Shown: positions 16,262 through 23,484 of the stretch, piece by piece
Position numbering within the stretch: position 1 is the first letter of the stretch
Layout: each line of letters begins with the position of its first letter
DNA from: CADAWZ01 sp045114665
Lineage (GTDB): Bacteria; Vulcanimicrobiota; CADAWZ01
NCBI GenBank assembly: GCA_045114665.1
Contig: JBGUKW010000042.1
Span: 1-30,583 of the forward strand
Length of the DNA: 30,583 nt
Direction of reading: 5' to 3'
Made by a program: the position numbers and the translations under genes
The notes under the pieces: model-generated
Told to the model about the DNA's origin: nothing
Seen by the model: only the letters and a program-made list of their open reading frames with translations
Database searches by the model: none

Positions 16262-16431
16262 GTAGGGATGGAATAGCCCGAACTTGGTGAACAAAAAAAT
16301 TTGTTACTCCATAAGCTTGTGGAGATGGGGGAAAAGCTCTTCGTAGCAATACGAAATGTGGTAATAACCGCTATCTATGAAGCAAGAAGCTAGGTAACTT
16401 GTTACCTAGTAGTTCACTCTATTCACCCTAT
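16262..16431 (+). ncRNA. Structured RNA candidate (leader or independent small RNA) before ppdK
   Basis: A nested closing stem is formed by three consecutive helices: TAGGG (16263-16267) with CCCTA (16426-16430), GAATAG (16271-16276) with CTATTC (16419-16424), and GTGAAC (16287-16292) with GTTCAC (16412-16417). Inside are three further hairpins: CTCCATAAGCTTGTGGAG (7 bp, 4-base loop), CTTCGTAG with CTATGAAG (8 bp) enclosing GTGGT-aata-ACCGC, and CTAGGTAA-cttg-TTACCTAG (8 bp). The size of about 170 nt and long closing stem are 6S-RNA-like, but I do not recognise a 6S, SRP, tmRNA, RNase P or riboswitch signature. The 3' edge is 36 bp before the ppdK ATG, so a cis-regulatory leader is equally possible. 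Confidence 0.5.
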
Positions 16432-16467
16432 GGTTAAAATTTTATATATTTTTTGGAAGGTGATTCG

Positions 16468-19305
16468 ATGACAAACTGTAATTGTTGTGACAAAATCGTC
16501 TATGCATTTGAAGAGGGAGATGCTTCTATGAGAGATATCCTTGGCGGTAAAGGTGCAAACCTCGCTGAGATGACTAAACTCGGTTTCCCAGTTCCTCCAG
16601 GTTTTACAATTCCAACAACAATGTGTGTTGAGTATTACAAACTTGGAAAAAAAATGCGTGATGGTTTGATGGACGAAGTAAAGAAACATATGGAAGCTCT
16701 TGAGAAAAAGATGGGTAAGGGCTTTGGATGTGCTGAAAATCCTCTCCTCGTATCTGTTCGTTCTGGTGCAAAGATTTCTATGCCAGGTATGATGGATACA
16801 ATTTTAAATCTTGGTCTAAATGCTGAAACAGTAAAAGGTCTTGCAAAACTTACAAATAATGAAAGATTTGCTTATGACGCATACCGCAGATTTATCCATA
16901 TGTTTAGTGATGTCGTTCTCGAACTTCCTAAGAGAAATTTTGAAAACATACTTGCAGAACACAAGGAAAAAGCTGGAGTAAAGGAAGACTCAAAACTTTC
17001 AGCAGAACAACTTCAAGAAGTCGTAAAAGACTATAAGGCTTATGTTCTAAAAGAAACAGGCAAAGATTTCCCAGAAGATGTAATGGAACAATTAAGACTT
17101 GCTATTGAAGCAGTATTTCGTTCTTGGAATACCCCAAGAGCTGTTGTATATAGAAACAAAGAAAAAATATCTCACGATTTAGGTACAGCTGTAAATGTAC
17201 AGTGCATGGTCTTTGGAAATATGGGAGAAGACAGTGCAACAGGTGTTGCTTTCACAAGAAATGCAAGCACAGGTGAAAAAGTTTTGACAGGTGATGTTCT
17301 CTTCAACGCACAAGGTGAAGATGTTGTTGCTGGTGTAAGAACTCCTCTTCCACTCGAAGCATTAAAGGACAGAGACCCAGAAGCATTTGAACAGTTCAAA
17401 GACATTGCTGTAAAACTTGAAAAACACTACAGAGATGTACAGGATATGGAATTCACTGTTCAGCAGAACAGACTTTTCATGCTCCAGACAAGAAATGCAA
17501 AGAGAACAGCTCTTGCAGCTGTAAATATTGCTGTTGATCTCTGTAATGAAGGTCTTATCACAAAAGAAGAAGCAGTATGCAGAGTTACACCTGCACAGAT
17601 CGATATGCTTCTCCACCCATATTTCACACCTGAAGCAAAGAAAAAAGCCGTAAATGACGGTGCAATGATTGCTAAAGGAACAGCTGCATCACCAGGTGCT
17701 GGTTGTGGTATGGTAGTATTTGAGGCTGAAGATGCAGTCGCAATGAAAAAAGAAGGCAAGGAAATCGTTCTAGTAAGACCTGAGACATCTCCAGATGACG
17801 CTTCTGGTATGGCTGTTGCAGAAGGTATTTTGACAAGTACAGGTGGACCAACATCACACGCTGCACTCGTAGCAAGAGGTTGGGGTATCCCATGCGTAGT
17901 CGGTTGTGAAGCTATTAAAGTAGATTTGTCTTCTAAGACATTCCATGTCAAAGTTGGAGATACAGATAAAGTCTTCAAAGAGGGAGATTACATCTCAATA
18001 GATGGAGCAACTGGTGAAGTATTTGAAGGAAAGATTTCAAGAGTTTATCCAGATGAATTGATTCCTGCAGCAAAACAGATTCTTGAATGGGCAGATGAAG
18101 TAAAAGAACTCGGCGTAAGAGCAAATGCTGACAATCCAAAAGATGCAAGAAGAGCAAGAGCTTTGGGTGCAAAGGGTATTGGTCTCTGCAGAACAGAACA
18201 TATGTTTATGGAAACAGACCGTCTTCCAATCGTTCAAAAAATGATCATGGTAGCTGGTGAGGCAGAAGCAGGAAAGAGAGTTCTCGATCGTCTTGAAAAA
18301 CAACTTGCTGAATCTGAAGAGAGCAAAGCTGGAGAAATCAAAGAAAAAATTGAAGCACAGAAGAAGAAAATGGAATCTTCATGGAATGTATATATGGAGA
18401 CACTTGGAAAACTTCTTCCTGTACAGAGAGGCGATTTCGAAGGAATCCTCGAAGCAATGCAAGGTTACTGGGTAATCATAAGACTTCTCGATCCACCTCT
18501 ACATGAATTCTTACCAGACATGGAAGAAACATTGACAAAGGTTGTCGAACTCAAGACAAAGAAACAGTTCAAAGAGCTCTCAAAAGAAGAAGTTACAGAA
18601 CTTGCTGACAAAGAAGTCCTTCTTGAGAAACTTCGCTCAATGCACGAAGCAAACCCAATGCTTGGTCTCAGAGTTTGCCGTCTCGGAATCGTATTCCCAG
18701 AAATCTACAAAATGCAAGTCAGAGCAATATTTGAAGCAGCTTGTGATCTAAAGAAAAAAGGCGTAGATGTAAAACCTGAAGTCATGATCCCTGGTGTTGG
18801 AATAGTTGGCGAAATGAAACTCAACAGAGAAATGGTCGATTCAGTAGCTAAGAAAGTTATGGAAGAACAGGGCATAACTGTTGAATACAAAGTAGGAACA
18901 ATGGTCGAACTTCCAAGAGCAACTGTAGTGGCTGACAAACTTGCTGAATATGCACAGTTCTTCTCATTTGGTACAAATGATTTGACACAGACAACATTCG
19001 GATATAGTAGAGATGATGTCGCAAAGACATTCGTTCCTGTATATATTGAAAAAGGCCTCTTGAAGGTAGATCCTTTCCATCAGCTCGACAGAGAAGGTGT
19101 TGGCGGACTTATGAAGAACGCTGTAAAAATTGGAAGAGAAGCAAATCCAGACCTCGAAGTAGGTATCTGTGGAGAACATGGCGGAGAACCAACATCTGTT
19201 GAATTCTGTCATCTTCTCGGTTTGAACTATGTAAGTTGTTCACCATACAGAGTTCCAATCGCAAGACTTGCTGCCGCACAAGCAAAAGTAAATAACAAAA
19301 AATAG
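16468..19305 (+). CDS. ppdK: Pyruvate, phosphate dikinase
   Basis: 945 residues from ATG 16468, with GGAAGG 7 bp upstream; an in-frame TTG at 16453 overlaps that site. The enzyme interconverts pyruvate, ATP and phosphate with PEP, AMP and pyrophosphate, typical of anaerobes with pyrophosphate-linked glycolysis. The nucleotide-binding domain shows GGKGANLAEM and SVRSGA (R98). The swivelling domain shows GGPTSHAALVARGWGIPCVVG with phospho-acceptor H464. The PEP barrel shows GLCRTEHMF, RLLDPPLHEFLP, and GICGEHGGEP with catalytic C901. It is longer than usual (about 870-900) because of a charged, coiled-coil-like insert at about residues 600-642 just after GLCRTEHMF. Codons are less AT-rich than in neighbouring genes (many CTC, GTC, ATC), suggesting very high expression. 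A structured RNA region precedes it and a terminator follows. Confidence 0.97.
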   Translation: MTNCNCCDKIVYAFEEGDASMRDILGGKGANLAEMTKLGFPVPPGFTIPTTMCVEYYKLGKKMRDGLMDEVKKHMEALEKKMGKGFGCAENPLLVSVRSGAKISMPGMMDTILNLGLNAETVKGLAKLTNNERFAYDAYRRFIHMFSDVVLELPKRNFENILAEHKEKAGVKEDSKLSAEQLQEVVKDYKAYVLKETGKDFPEDVMEQLRLAIEAVFRSWNTPRAVVYRNKEKISHDLGTAVNVQCMVFGNMGEDSATGVAFTRNASTGEKVLTGDVLFNAQGEDVVAGVRTPLPLEALKDRDPEAFEQFKDIAVKLEKHYRDVQDMEFTVQQNRLFMLQTRNAKRTALAAVNIAVDLCNEGLITKEEAVCRVTPAQIDMLLHPYFTPEAKKKAVNDGAMIAKGTAASPGAGCGMVVFEAEDAVAMKKEGKEIVLVRPETSPDDASGMAVAEGILTSTGGPTSHAALVARGWGIPCVVGCEAIKVDLSSKTFHVKVGDTDKVFKEGDYISIDGATGEVFEGKISRVYPDELIPAAKQILEWADEVKELGVRANADNPKDARRARALGAKGIGLCRTEHMFMETDRLPIVQKMIMVAGEAEAGKRVLDRLEKQLAESEESKAGEIKEKIEAQKKKMESSWNVYMETLGKLLPVQRGDFEGILEAMQGYWVIIRLLDPPLHEFLPDMEETLTKVVELKTKKQFKELSKEEVTELADKEVLLEKLRSMHEANPMLGLRVCRLGIVFPEIYKMQVRAIFEAACDLKKKGVDVKPEVMIPGVGIVGEMKLNREMVDSVAKKVMEEQGITVEYKVGTMVELPRATVVADKLAEYAQFFSFGTNDLTQTTFGYSRDDVAKTFVPVYIEKGLLKVDPFHQLDREGVGGLMKNAVKIGREANPDLEVGICGEHGGEPTSVEFCHLLGLNYVSCSPYRVPIARLAAAQAKVNNKK

Positions 19306-19316
19306 TATAAAATAAT

Positions 19317-19357
19317 AAAAACTGCACTGCTAAATATTTAGTCAGTGCAGTTTTTTA
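19317..19357. terminator. Bidirectional terminator, ppdK and rpsT
   Basis: ACTGCACTG (19321-19329) pairs with CAGTGCAGT (19343-19351), continued inward by CTAA/TTAG. A-run before and T-run after give termination signals on both strands. Confidence 0.88.
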
Positions 19358-19372
19358 TTTTATACTATTTTA

Positions 19373-19669
19373 TTATGCTTTTACTTCTTCTGTTGCAGTT
19401 GCTTTGTTTAGTTTACGCATAAGTCTTGATTTCTTACGAGCAGCTGTGTTTTTCTTTATTATGCCTTTAGCTTTAGCTGTGTCAATTACTTTGTATGCTT
19501 TGCTTATAAGGTCTTTAGCTTGCTCTGTAGAAGTTTCAATGGCAGCTACTGCTTTTTTGACCGCTGTCTTTATAGCACTTTTAGCTGCTGTGTTGATTCT
19601 GTTGCGTTTTTTAGCTTGTTTAAGTCTTTTTTCCTCTATAGGTGTTTTCTTTTTTGTATTCTCAGCCAC
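19373..19669 (-). CDS. rpsT: 30S ribosomal protein S20
   Basis: 98 residues from GTG 19669, supported by GGAGGA (minus strand of 19678-19683) 8 bp upstream. The sequence has the S20 pattern: a basic N-terminal helix (EEKRLKQAKKRNRINTAAKSAIKTAVKKA), a middle helix, and the diagnostic KGIIKKNTAARKKSRLMRKLNK. S20 is a primary binder of 16S rRNA in the body of the small subunit. A short Glu/Ala/Thr tail extends past the family core. It is convergent with ppdK and divergent from the radical SAM gene. A consensus promoter lies about 95 bp upstream, leaving a long 5' leader. In E. coli S20 represses its own translation, but no such element can be confirmed here. Confidence 0.95.
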   Translation of the reverse strand: MAENTKKKTPIEEKRLKQAKKRNRINTAAKSAIKTAVKKAVAAIETSTEQAKDLISKAYKVIDTAKAKGIIKKNTAARKKSRLMRKLNKATATEEVKA

Positions 19670-19768
19670 TATAGATGTCCTCCATTTAATAAAATAAGAT
19701 TATATAATTTACTGTTCGCAATTATTATATTCATTATAACGAGTATTAATTGCCTAAAGATCTTACAT

Positions 19769-19797
19769 ATTATATCATGTCTTTTTTTTTTATGCAA
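19769..19797 (-). promoter_or_regulatory. Sigma-70-type promoter of rpsT
   Basis: On the minus strand TTGCAT (19792-19797), a 17-bp spacer and TATAAT (19769-19774). This is a near-consensus pair, as expected for a ribosomal protein gene. Confidence 0.75.
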
Positions 19798-19931
19798 GTT
19801 TTTAATAATTATTTTCTCCTAATTCTTTACTGAAGGATTGAAAGGAAATAACAAAGAATTTGTATAATTTGTATAAAATATATTATTATTATATTTGTAT
19901 AATATTTTTTTGTAATTTTGGGGAGAAGAAA

Positions 19932-21224
19932 TTGAGTCTTATTGATAGTTCTAAGTTTTCTTTATTTTCATTTGAGAATAGTAACCTACTTATTGGCTAC
20001 TGTGGAGGAATATATAATTTAAATTCAGATTTTGCTAATTTCATAAATAATGGAACTATTGAAGATTTGAATTTAGCAGAAAAGATGAAGTCAGAATTGA
20101 AAAAAATAGAAAAATTAGAAATATCGGCAGATGATATTCCACCCATGCCCAGTAGAACATTGAGAGCTTTATGTCTTAATGTTACTTCTGCATGTAATTT
20201 ATCATGCATATATTGTTTTGCACATGGTGAGGGAAAATTATCAGGGCACATGACCTTGGAAACAGCTTTGAAATCATTGGATTTTTTACTTGAAAAAAGC
20301 AATCCTGAGGCAACACTTCAGATAGACTTTTTTGGTGGTGAACCTCTTTTAAATTTTGATATGATTAAAAAATTTATTTTAGAGGCAAAGAAAAAAACAA
20401 ATAGAGTAAAATTTACATTGACGACAAATGCTGTTCTTTTGACTGAGACTGTACTCGAATTTTTAAATTCAGAAAATGTTTCCCTTATATTAAGTCTTGA
20501 TGGTGATAAAATATATAATGATTTAAATAGGCCATCTTCTACTGGTGAGTCGGTTTGGAATAGTGCTTTTACAAATATAAAAAGAGCTATTAAATCAAGA
20601 AATGGCGATTCATATTATGTAAGAGGAACAATTACGCCAAATACCATGGATATTGTAAAAACATGTCGTTTTTTTGTTGATAATGGTATTTATCGATTTT
20701 CTTTAGAACCCGCAAAAGGTAAATCTACAGACTCATGGGCAGTTAAACATGAACATTTGCAAGAACTTTGTAATAAATATGAGGAACTTGCTAAATTTAT
20801 TGTTGAAAAAAGAAGTGAAGGCTTGCCTATAGATTACTTTCACTTTAACATATATCTAGATTCTCCGCTCTGTTCTCCAAGAAGGCTATCAGGATGTGGT
20901 GCTGGGGTTGAATATATTTCAATAGATCCAAATGGAAATATATTTCCATGTCATAGACTTCATGCAAAAGAATTTTCAATGGGAACTGTTTTTGAAAAAA
21001 GTGAAAATTTTGATAAAATAAGAGAAAAATTTGAAAAAACAACTCTTTTTGTTAAGTCAGCATGTAAATCTTGTTGGGTGAGATATTATTGTAGTGGTGG
21101 ATGTCATGCCGATGCATGGCTAACTAATAATAATATTGAAATTCCAGCTGAATATGATTGCATTCTCCAAAAGAAGAGAACACAATGTGCAGTTTGGACA
21201 TCTGTTACAGGAAAAGAAAATTAA
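19932..21224 (+). CDS. Radical SAM/SPASM peptide maturase, SCIFF-maturase-like (orphan)
   Basis: 430 residues from TTG 19932, with GGGGAG 6 bp upstream; an earlier in-frame start at 19860 lies in AT-rich promoter-like DNA and gives an implausible N-terminus. An N-terminal recognition-like domain (about 1-75; LIGYCGGIYNLNSDFANFI) precedes the radical SAM core with C88-xxx-C92-xx-C95 (ACNLSCIYCFA), then DFFGGEPLLNF, FTLTTNAVLLT, LSLDGDK and YYVRGTITP. The SPASM/twitch part has cysteines at 314, 322, 340, 378, 381, 387, 391, 410 and 419 (SGCGAG, FPCHR, CKSCWVRYYCSGGCHA), enough for two auxiliary Fe-S clusters. The order and wording of motifs match thioether-forming SCIFF maturases of clostridia. 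No cysteine-rich precursor peptide is visible nearby. The stop codon lies inside a dispersed hairpin repeat. Confidence 0.85.
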   Translation: MSLIDSSKFSLFSFENSNLLIGYCGGIYNLNSDFANFINNGTIEDLNLAEKMKSELKKIEKLEISADDIPPMPSRTLRALCLNVTSACNLSCIYCFAHGEGKLSGHMTLETALKSLDFLLEKSNPEATLQIDFFGGEPLLNFDMIKKFILEAKKKTNRVKFTLTTNAVLLTETVLEFLNSENVSLILSLDGDKIYNDLNRPSSTGESVWNSAFTNIKRAIKSRNGDSYYVRGTITPNTMDIVKTCRFFVDNGIYRFSLEPAKGKSTDSWAVKHEHLQELCNKYEELAKFIVEKRSEGLPIDYFHFNIYLDSPLCSPRRLSGCGAGVEYISIDPNGNIFPCHRLHAKEFSMGTVFEKSENFDKIREKFEKTTLFVKSACKSCWVRYYCSGGCHADAWLTNNNIEIPAEYDCILQKKRTQCAVWTSVTGKEN

Positions 21225-21279
21225 TTTGCAAATCCAAAACAAAATAAATTTGTTTTGAAAATTTGAAATAATATTATAA
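21217..21279 (+). repeat. Hairpin repeat, copy 1
   Basis: Frame AATTAATTTGCA, arm CCAAAACAAA, loop ATAAA, arm TTTGTTTTG, then GAAATAATATTATAA. It overlaps the stop codon of the radical SAM gene. Three more copies are at 21356-21420, 24525-24582 and 24656-24720. Confidence 0.9.
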
Positions 21280-21355
21280 GGAACTTTATTTTAAATTGAG
21301 ATAAAATTAGTTGCTGGTTTAGAAAATTAATTGCCAAATTAAAGTTTTCTGCGTT

Positions 21356-21420
21356 AAAAATTAATTTGCATATTCAAAACAAAATAAATTTGTTTTGAAT
21401 ATTTGAAATAATATTATAAA
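21356..21420 (+). repeat. Hairpin repeat, copy 2
   Basis: Same layout as copy 1, 140 bp downstream in the same orientation. Its stem ATATTCAAAACAAA / TTTGTTTTGAATAT is perfectly paired, with TT/AA where copy 3 has CC/GG, so pairing is conserved although sequence changes. Confidence 0.9.
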
Positions 21421-21426
21421 TTTTTT

Positions 21427-21455
21427 TTGAAAAAAAATATTTTTTGTGTTACATT
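21427..21455 (+). promoter_or_regulatory. Candidate promoter of the gspF cluster
   Basis: TTGAAA (21427-21432), 17-bp spacer, TACATT (21450-21455), directly after hairpin copy 2. The equivalent site at 24724-24752 follows copy 3 at the same distance and has near-identical spacer composition. A perfect GGCAGTA/TACTGCC hairpin (21460-21481) lies just downstream in the presumed leader. Confidence 0.5.
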
Positions 21456-21459
21456 TACA

Positions 21460-21481
21460 GGCAGTATATAAATTTACTGCC
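21460..21481 (+). promoter_or_regulatory. Leader hairpin upstream of gspF
   Basis: Perfect 7-bp arms GGCAGTA and TACTGCC with an 8-base loop, 5 bp after the candidate -10. It could be an operator palindrome or an mRNA-stabilising 5' stem; neither is proven. Confidence 0.45.
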
Positions 21482-21532
21482 AGTAATTTGTTTTAAAATT
21501 TAAAAAACATATATACCGGGAGGCTTGGGTAA

Positions 21533-22753
21533 ATGCCAAAGTTTGTGTATGAAGCCACTGACTCGAGGGGAAAAACAGTTTCTGGTATTGTAAACGCTCA
21601 AAGTAAAGAGCAAGTTTTAAGAGATTTACGTTCTCAGAAATACAATGTTAGGTCCATAAAAGAACAAGGCGGTGGAGCATTAGAAGATGCTGGAAATATA
21701 TCTTCTCGTTTTCAACATGTAAGTGTTTTTTCACTTGCTATTTTTACAAGACAATTTGCAGTTCTTTTTAATTCTGGAATGTCAATGCTTAGAAGTCTCG
21801 AAGCTTTGATGGTTGGAGGAGAAAATGATAAGCTGACAAGAACTATTGAGCAGATGACAAAGGACATCAAGGCTGGTTTTTCACTTTCGAGAGCTTTGTC
21901 AAAACATCCAGATGTTTTTTCTCCCGTATATATAAGTCTTGTAAAAGCAGGAGAAATGGCTGGTGCTTTAGGCGAGGTTTTAGACAGATTGGCTGCCTTG
22001 ATGGAAAGGGATAATGCACTTAGGAAAAAAGTTTCTTCTGCAATGACTTATCCTATATTTGTCTTGTTTTTTGCTGTAATTGTTGTTTTTGGACTTGTTT
22101 TGTATATCTTGCCACAATTTATGACTGTTTTTGAAGGTCTTGGTACGGAACTTCCAATTTACACTAAAATTCTTATGTGGTTAGTCAATACCGCATTGAA
22201 CCCTGCATTTATAGTTGTATTTGTTCTTTTGATAAGTGTTCTTTGGATTTCATCTAGTTATTTTCTTAAAACTCCAAGAGGTAGAAAATTTAGAGATACA
22301 GTTATTTTGGAACTTCCAATTATTGGACCTATCAATAAAAAGACTGTTATAGCAAGGTTCTGTAGAACATTGGGAACACTTATTTCATCAGGTGTTCCAG
22401 TTGTTCACTCTCTTGAAATTGTGGGAAGAGCTGTTGGAAATGAAAGAGTTTCTGATATGCTTGGAGATGTAAAAGAAGGACTTAAAGCAGGTCTCCGTCT
22501 TTCACAGCCTATGATGGAAAGCAACCTATTTCCACCTATCGTCAGTAACATGGTCGCTATCGGTGAAGAAACTGGAAGTCTTGCCATGCTTATGGAAAAA
22601 CTTGCAAATTATTTTGACCAAGAAGTTGAATATGCCCTTTCAAGTTTTGCTTCAGTCATTGAGCCTATCATGATTTTAGGACTTGGTGGTATAATAGGTT
22701 TCATACTTTTGGCAGTGTTCATGCCTATATACTCTCTTGTTTCAAATTTCTAA
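21533..22753 (+). CDS. gspF: Type II secretion / type IV pilus inner-membrane platform protein (GspF/PilC)
   Basis: 406 residues, the normal length. The N-terminal MPKFVYEATDSRGKTVSGIVNA and the RDLRSQKYNV segment are the standard GspF opening. Two T2SSF domains follow: FTRQFAVLFNSGMSMLRSLEAL with LVKAGEMAGALGEVLDRLA, and FCRTLGTLISSGVPVVHSLEIVGRA with MVAIGEETGSLAMLMEKLANYFDQEV. Three transmembrane stretches (about 170-195, 220-245, 375-400) match the family. The protein sits in the inner membrane and couples the assembly ATPase to pseudopilus or pilus growth. It begins 9 bp after a GGGAGG site and heads a cluster with two prepilin genes. The matching ATPase, secretin, major pilin and prepilin peptidase are not in this window. 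Confidence 0.95.
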   Translation: MPKFVYEATDSRGKTVSGIVNAQSKEQVLRDLRSQKYNVRSIKEQGGGALEDAGNISSRFQHVSVFSLAIFTRQFAVLFNSGMSMLRSLEALMVGGENDKLTRTIEQMTKDIKAGFSLSRALSKHPDVFSPVYISLVKAGEMAGALGEVLDRLAALMERDNALRKKVSSAMTYPIFVLFFAVIVVFGLVLYILPQFMTVFEGLGTELPIYTKILMWLVNTALNPAFIVVFVLLISVLWISSSYFLKTPRGRKFRDTVILELPIIGPINKKTVIARFCRTLGTLISSGVPVVHSLEIVGRAVGNERVSDMLGDVKEGLKAGLRLSQPMMESNLFPPIVSNMVAIGEETGSLAMLMEKLANYFDQEVEYALSSFASVIEPIMILGLGGIIGFILLAVFMPIYSLVSNF

Positions 22754-22795
22754 AATTTTTCGCAAAAATATTCGATTTTTTAAGGAGGCTTTTAT

Positions 22796-23473
22796 ATGAA
22801 GTATCCAAAGAACAGAAAGAACAATCGTGGTGTCAGTATTATCGAAATAGTTGTCTCTATGGTTTTGATAATGCTTGTCATGCTTGTTTTGGCTTTTGTA
22901 TATCCAAATGGTAGAAAAGTTACAGAGTCAACAGACAAAAGAACAAAAGCTACAGAAATTGCAAAATCTATAATGGAAGAAATACAGTTGATTCCATTAT
23001 TACCTAAAGCTGTTGGAGCGGAAACAGCAGGAGATGAATTATTTCATTATTCATTGGTAAATGTAAATGGTGACAAGACATTAAATGACCTTATTTCTAA
23101 TTCTGATTTGATGAAACGTTTGAAGTGGCCATATCATCAGCTGTCATCTAATGGTTGGGATGCTATTTATGATGGAGCGGCTCCAACAAGTCCAGTATGC
23201 CCTTTCTTTATTACTAATAATAATAATGCACAGGCAGGTTGTATTGCCAACCCTTCAAGACCTTTTTTCATTTGTACTGACAATGGAACAGTGCCAATTG
23301 GGATTGATGTATCACCATCAAGTGATACAAAGTTAGATGTTACTAGAATTAATCAGATAAATCCAATTATTGCTACTGTAACTGTAAATGTAGCTTGGGG
23401 AAATAATGTGAATGGGCGTTGGCATTTTAGTTATATAAGTCTTGTAAATACAAGAACTGAAAATATTTATTAA
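22796..23473 (+). CDS. Minor prepilin, PilV/GspI-like
   Basis: 225 residues preceded by AAGGAGG. The type III (prepilin) signal is R-G12/V13-S-I-I-E17 followed by a hydrophobic helix to about residue 34. Cleavage by prepilin peptidase after G12 and the +5 glutamate needed for pilus assembly are both present. Sequence VSIIEIVVSMVLIML with a short downstream RTKATEIAKSIMEEI helix is like PilV/GspI minor pilins. The globular part (about 60-225) has paired cysteines and ends in a strand-rich NVAWGNNVNGRWHFSYISLV. It follows gspF by 42 bp and precedes the next prepilin by 11 bp, so it is co-transcribed. It likely forms part of a pseudopilus tip complex. Confidence 0.85.
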   Translation: MKYPKNRKNNRGVSIIEIVVSMVLIMLVMLVLAFVYPNGRKVTESTDKRTKATEIAKSIMEEIQLIPLLPKAVGAETAGDELFHYSLVNVNGDKTLNDLISNSDLMKRLKWPYHQLSSNGWDAIYDGAAPTSPVCPFFITNNNNAQAGCIANPSRPFFICTDNGTVPIGIDVSPSSDTKLDVTRINQINPIIATVTVNVAWGNNVNGRWHFSYISLVNTRTENIY

Positions 23474-23484
23474 GGAGTAAAAAA

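Larger units (their letters stand above)
15755..16467. other. 713-bp gene-free region upstream of ppdK
   Basis: No credible coding frame lies here. The region starts as AT-rich sequence upstream of the kinase gene. It then holds an inverted-repeat element (15920-16085), a terminator-like hairpin (16093-16146), a 12-bp-arm hairpin (16222-16249) and a structured RNA candidate (16262-16431) ending 36 bp before the ppdK start. Confidence 0.8.

Noticed and set aside
16277..16292. CCCGAACTTGG resembling the loop of 5S rRNA
   Set aside because: The rest of the 5S pattern (second arm, length of about 117 nt, GAGAGTAGG end) is missing, so the match is short and probably chance.
16262..16431. 6S RNA identification
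   Set aside because: Size and long closing stem fit, but several inner hairpins branch off and no conserved 6S bubble sequence was recognised. Kept as an unnamed structured RNA.
17172..19327. Open frames antisense or out of frame inside ppdK
   Set aside because: They overlap a fully motif-supported gene and have implausible composition.
21217..21420. CRISPR-like array from repeated units with similar spacing
   Set aside because: Only two units per site, each hairpin about 63 bp, and spacers are related to each other between sites. No cas genes are present.
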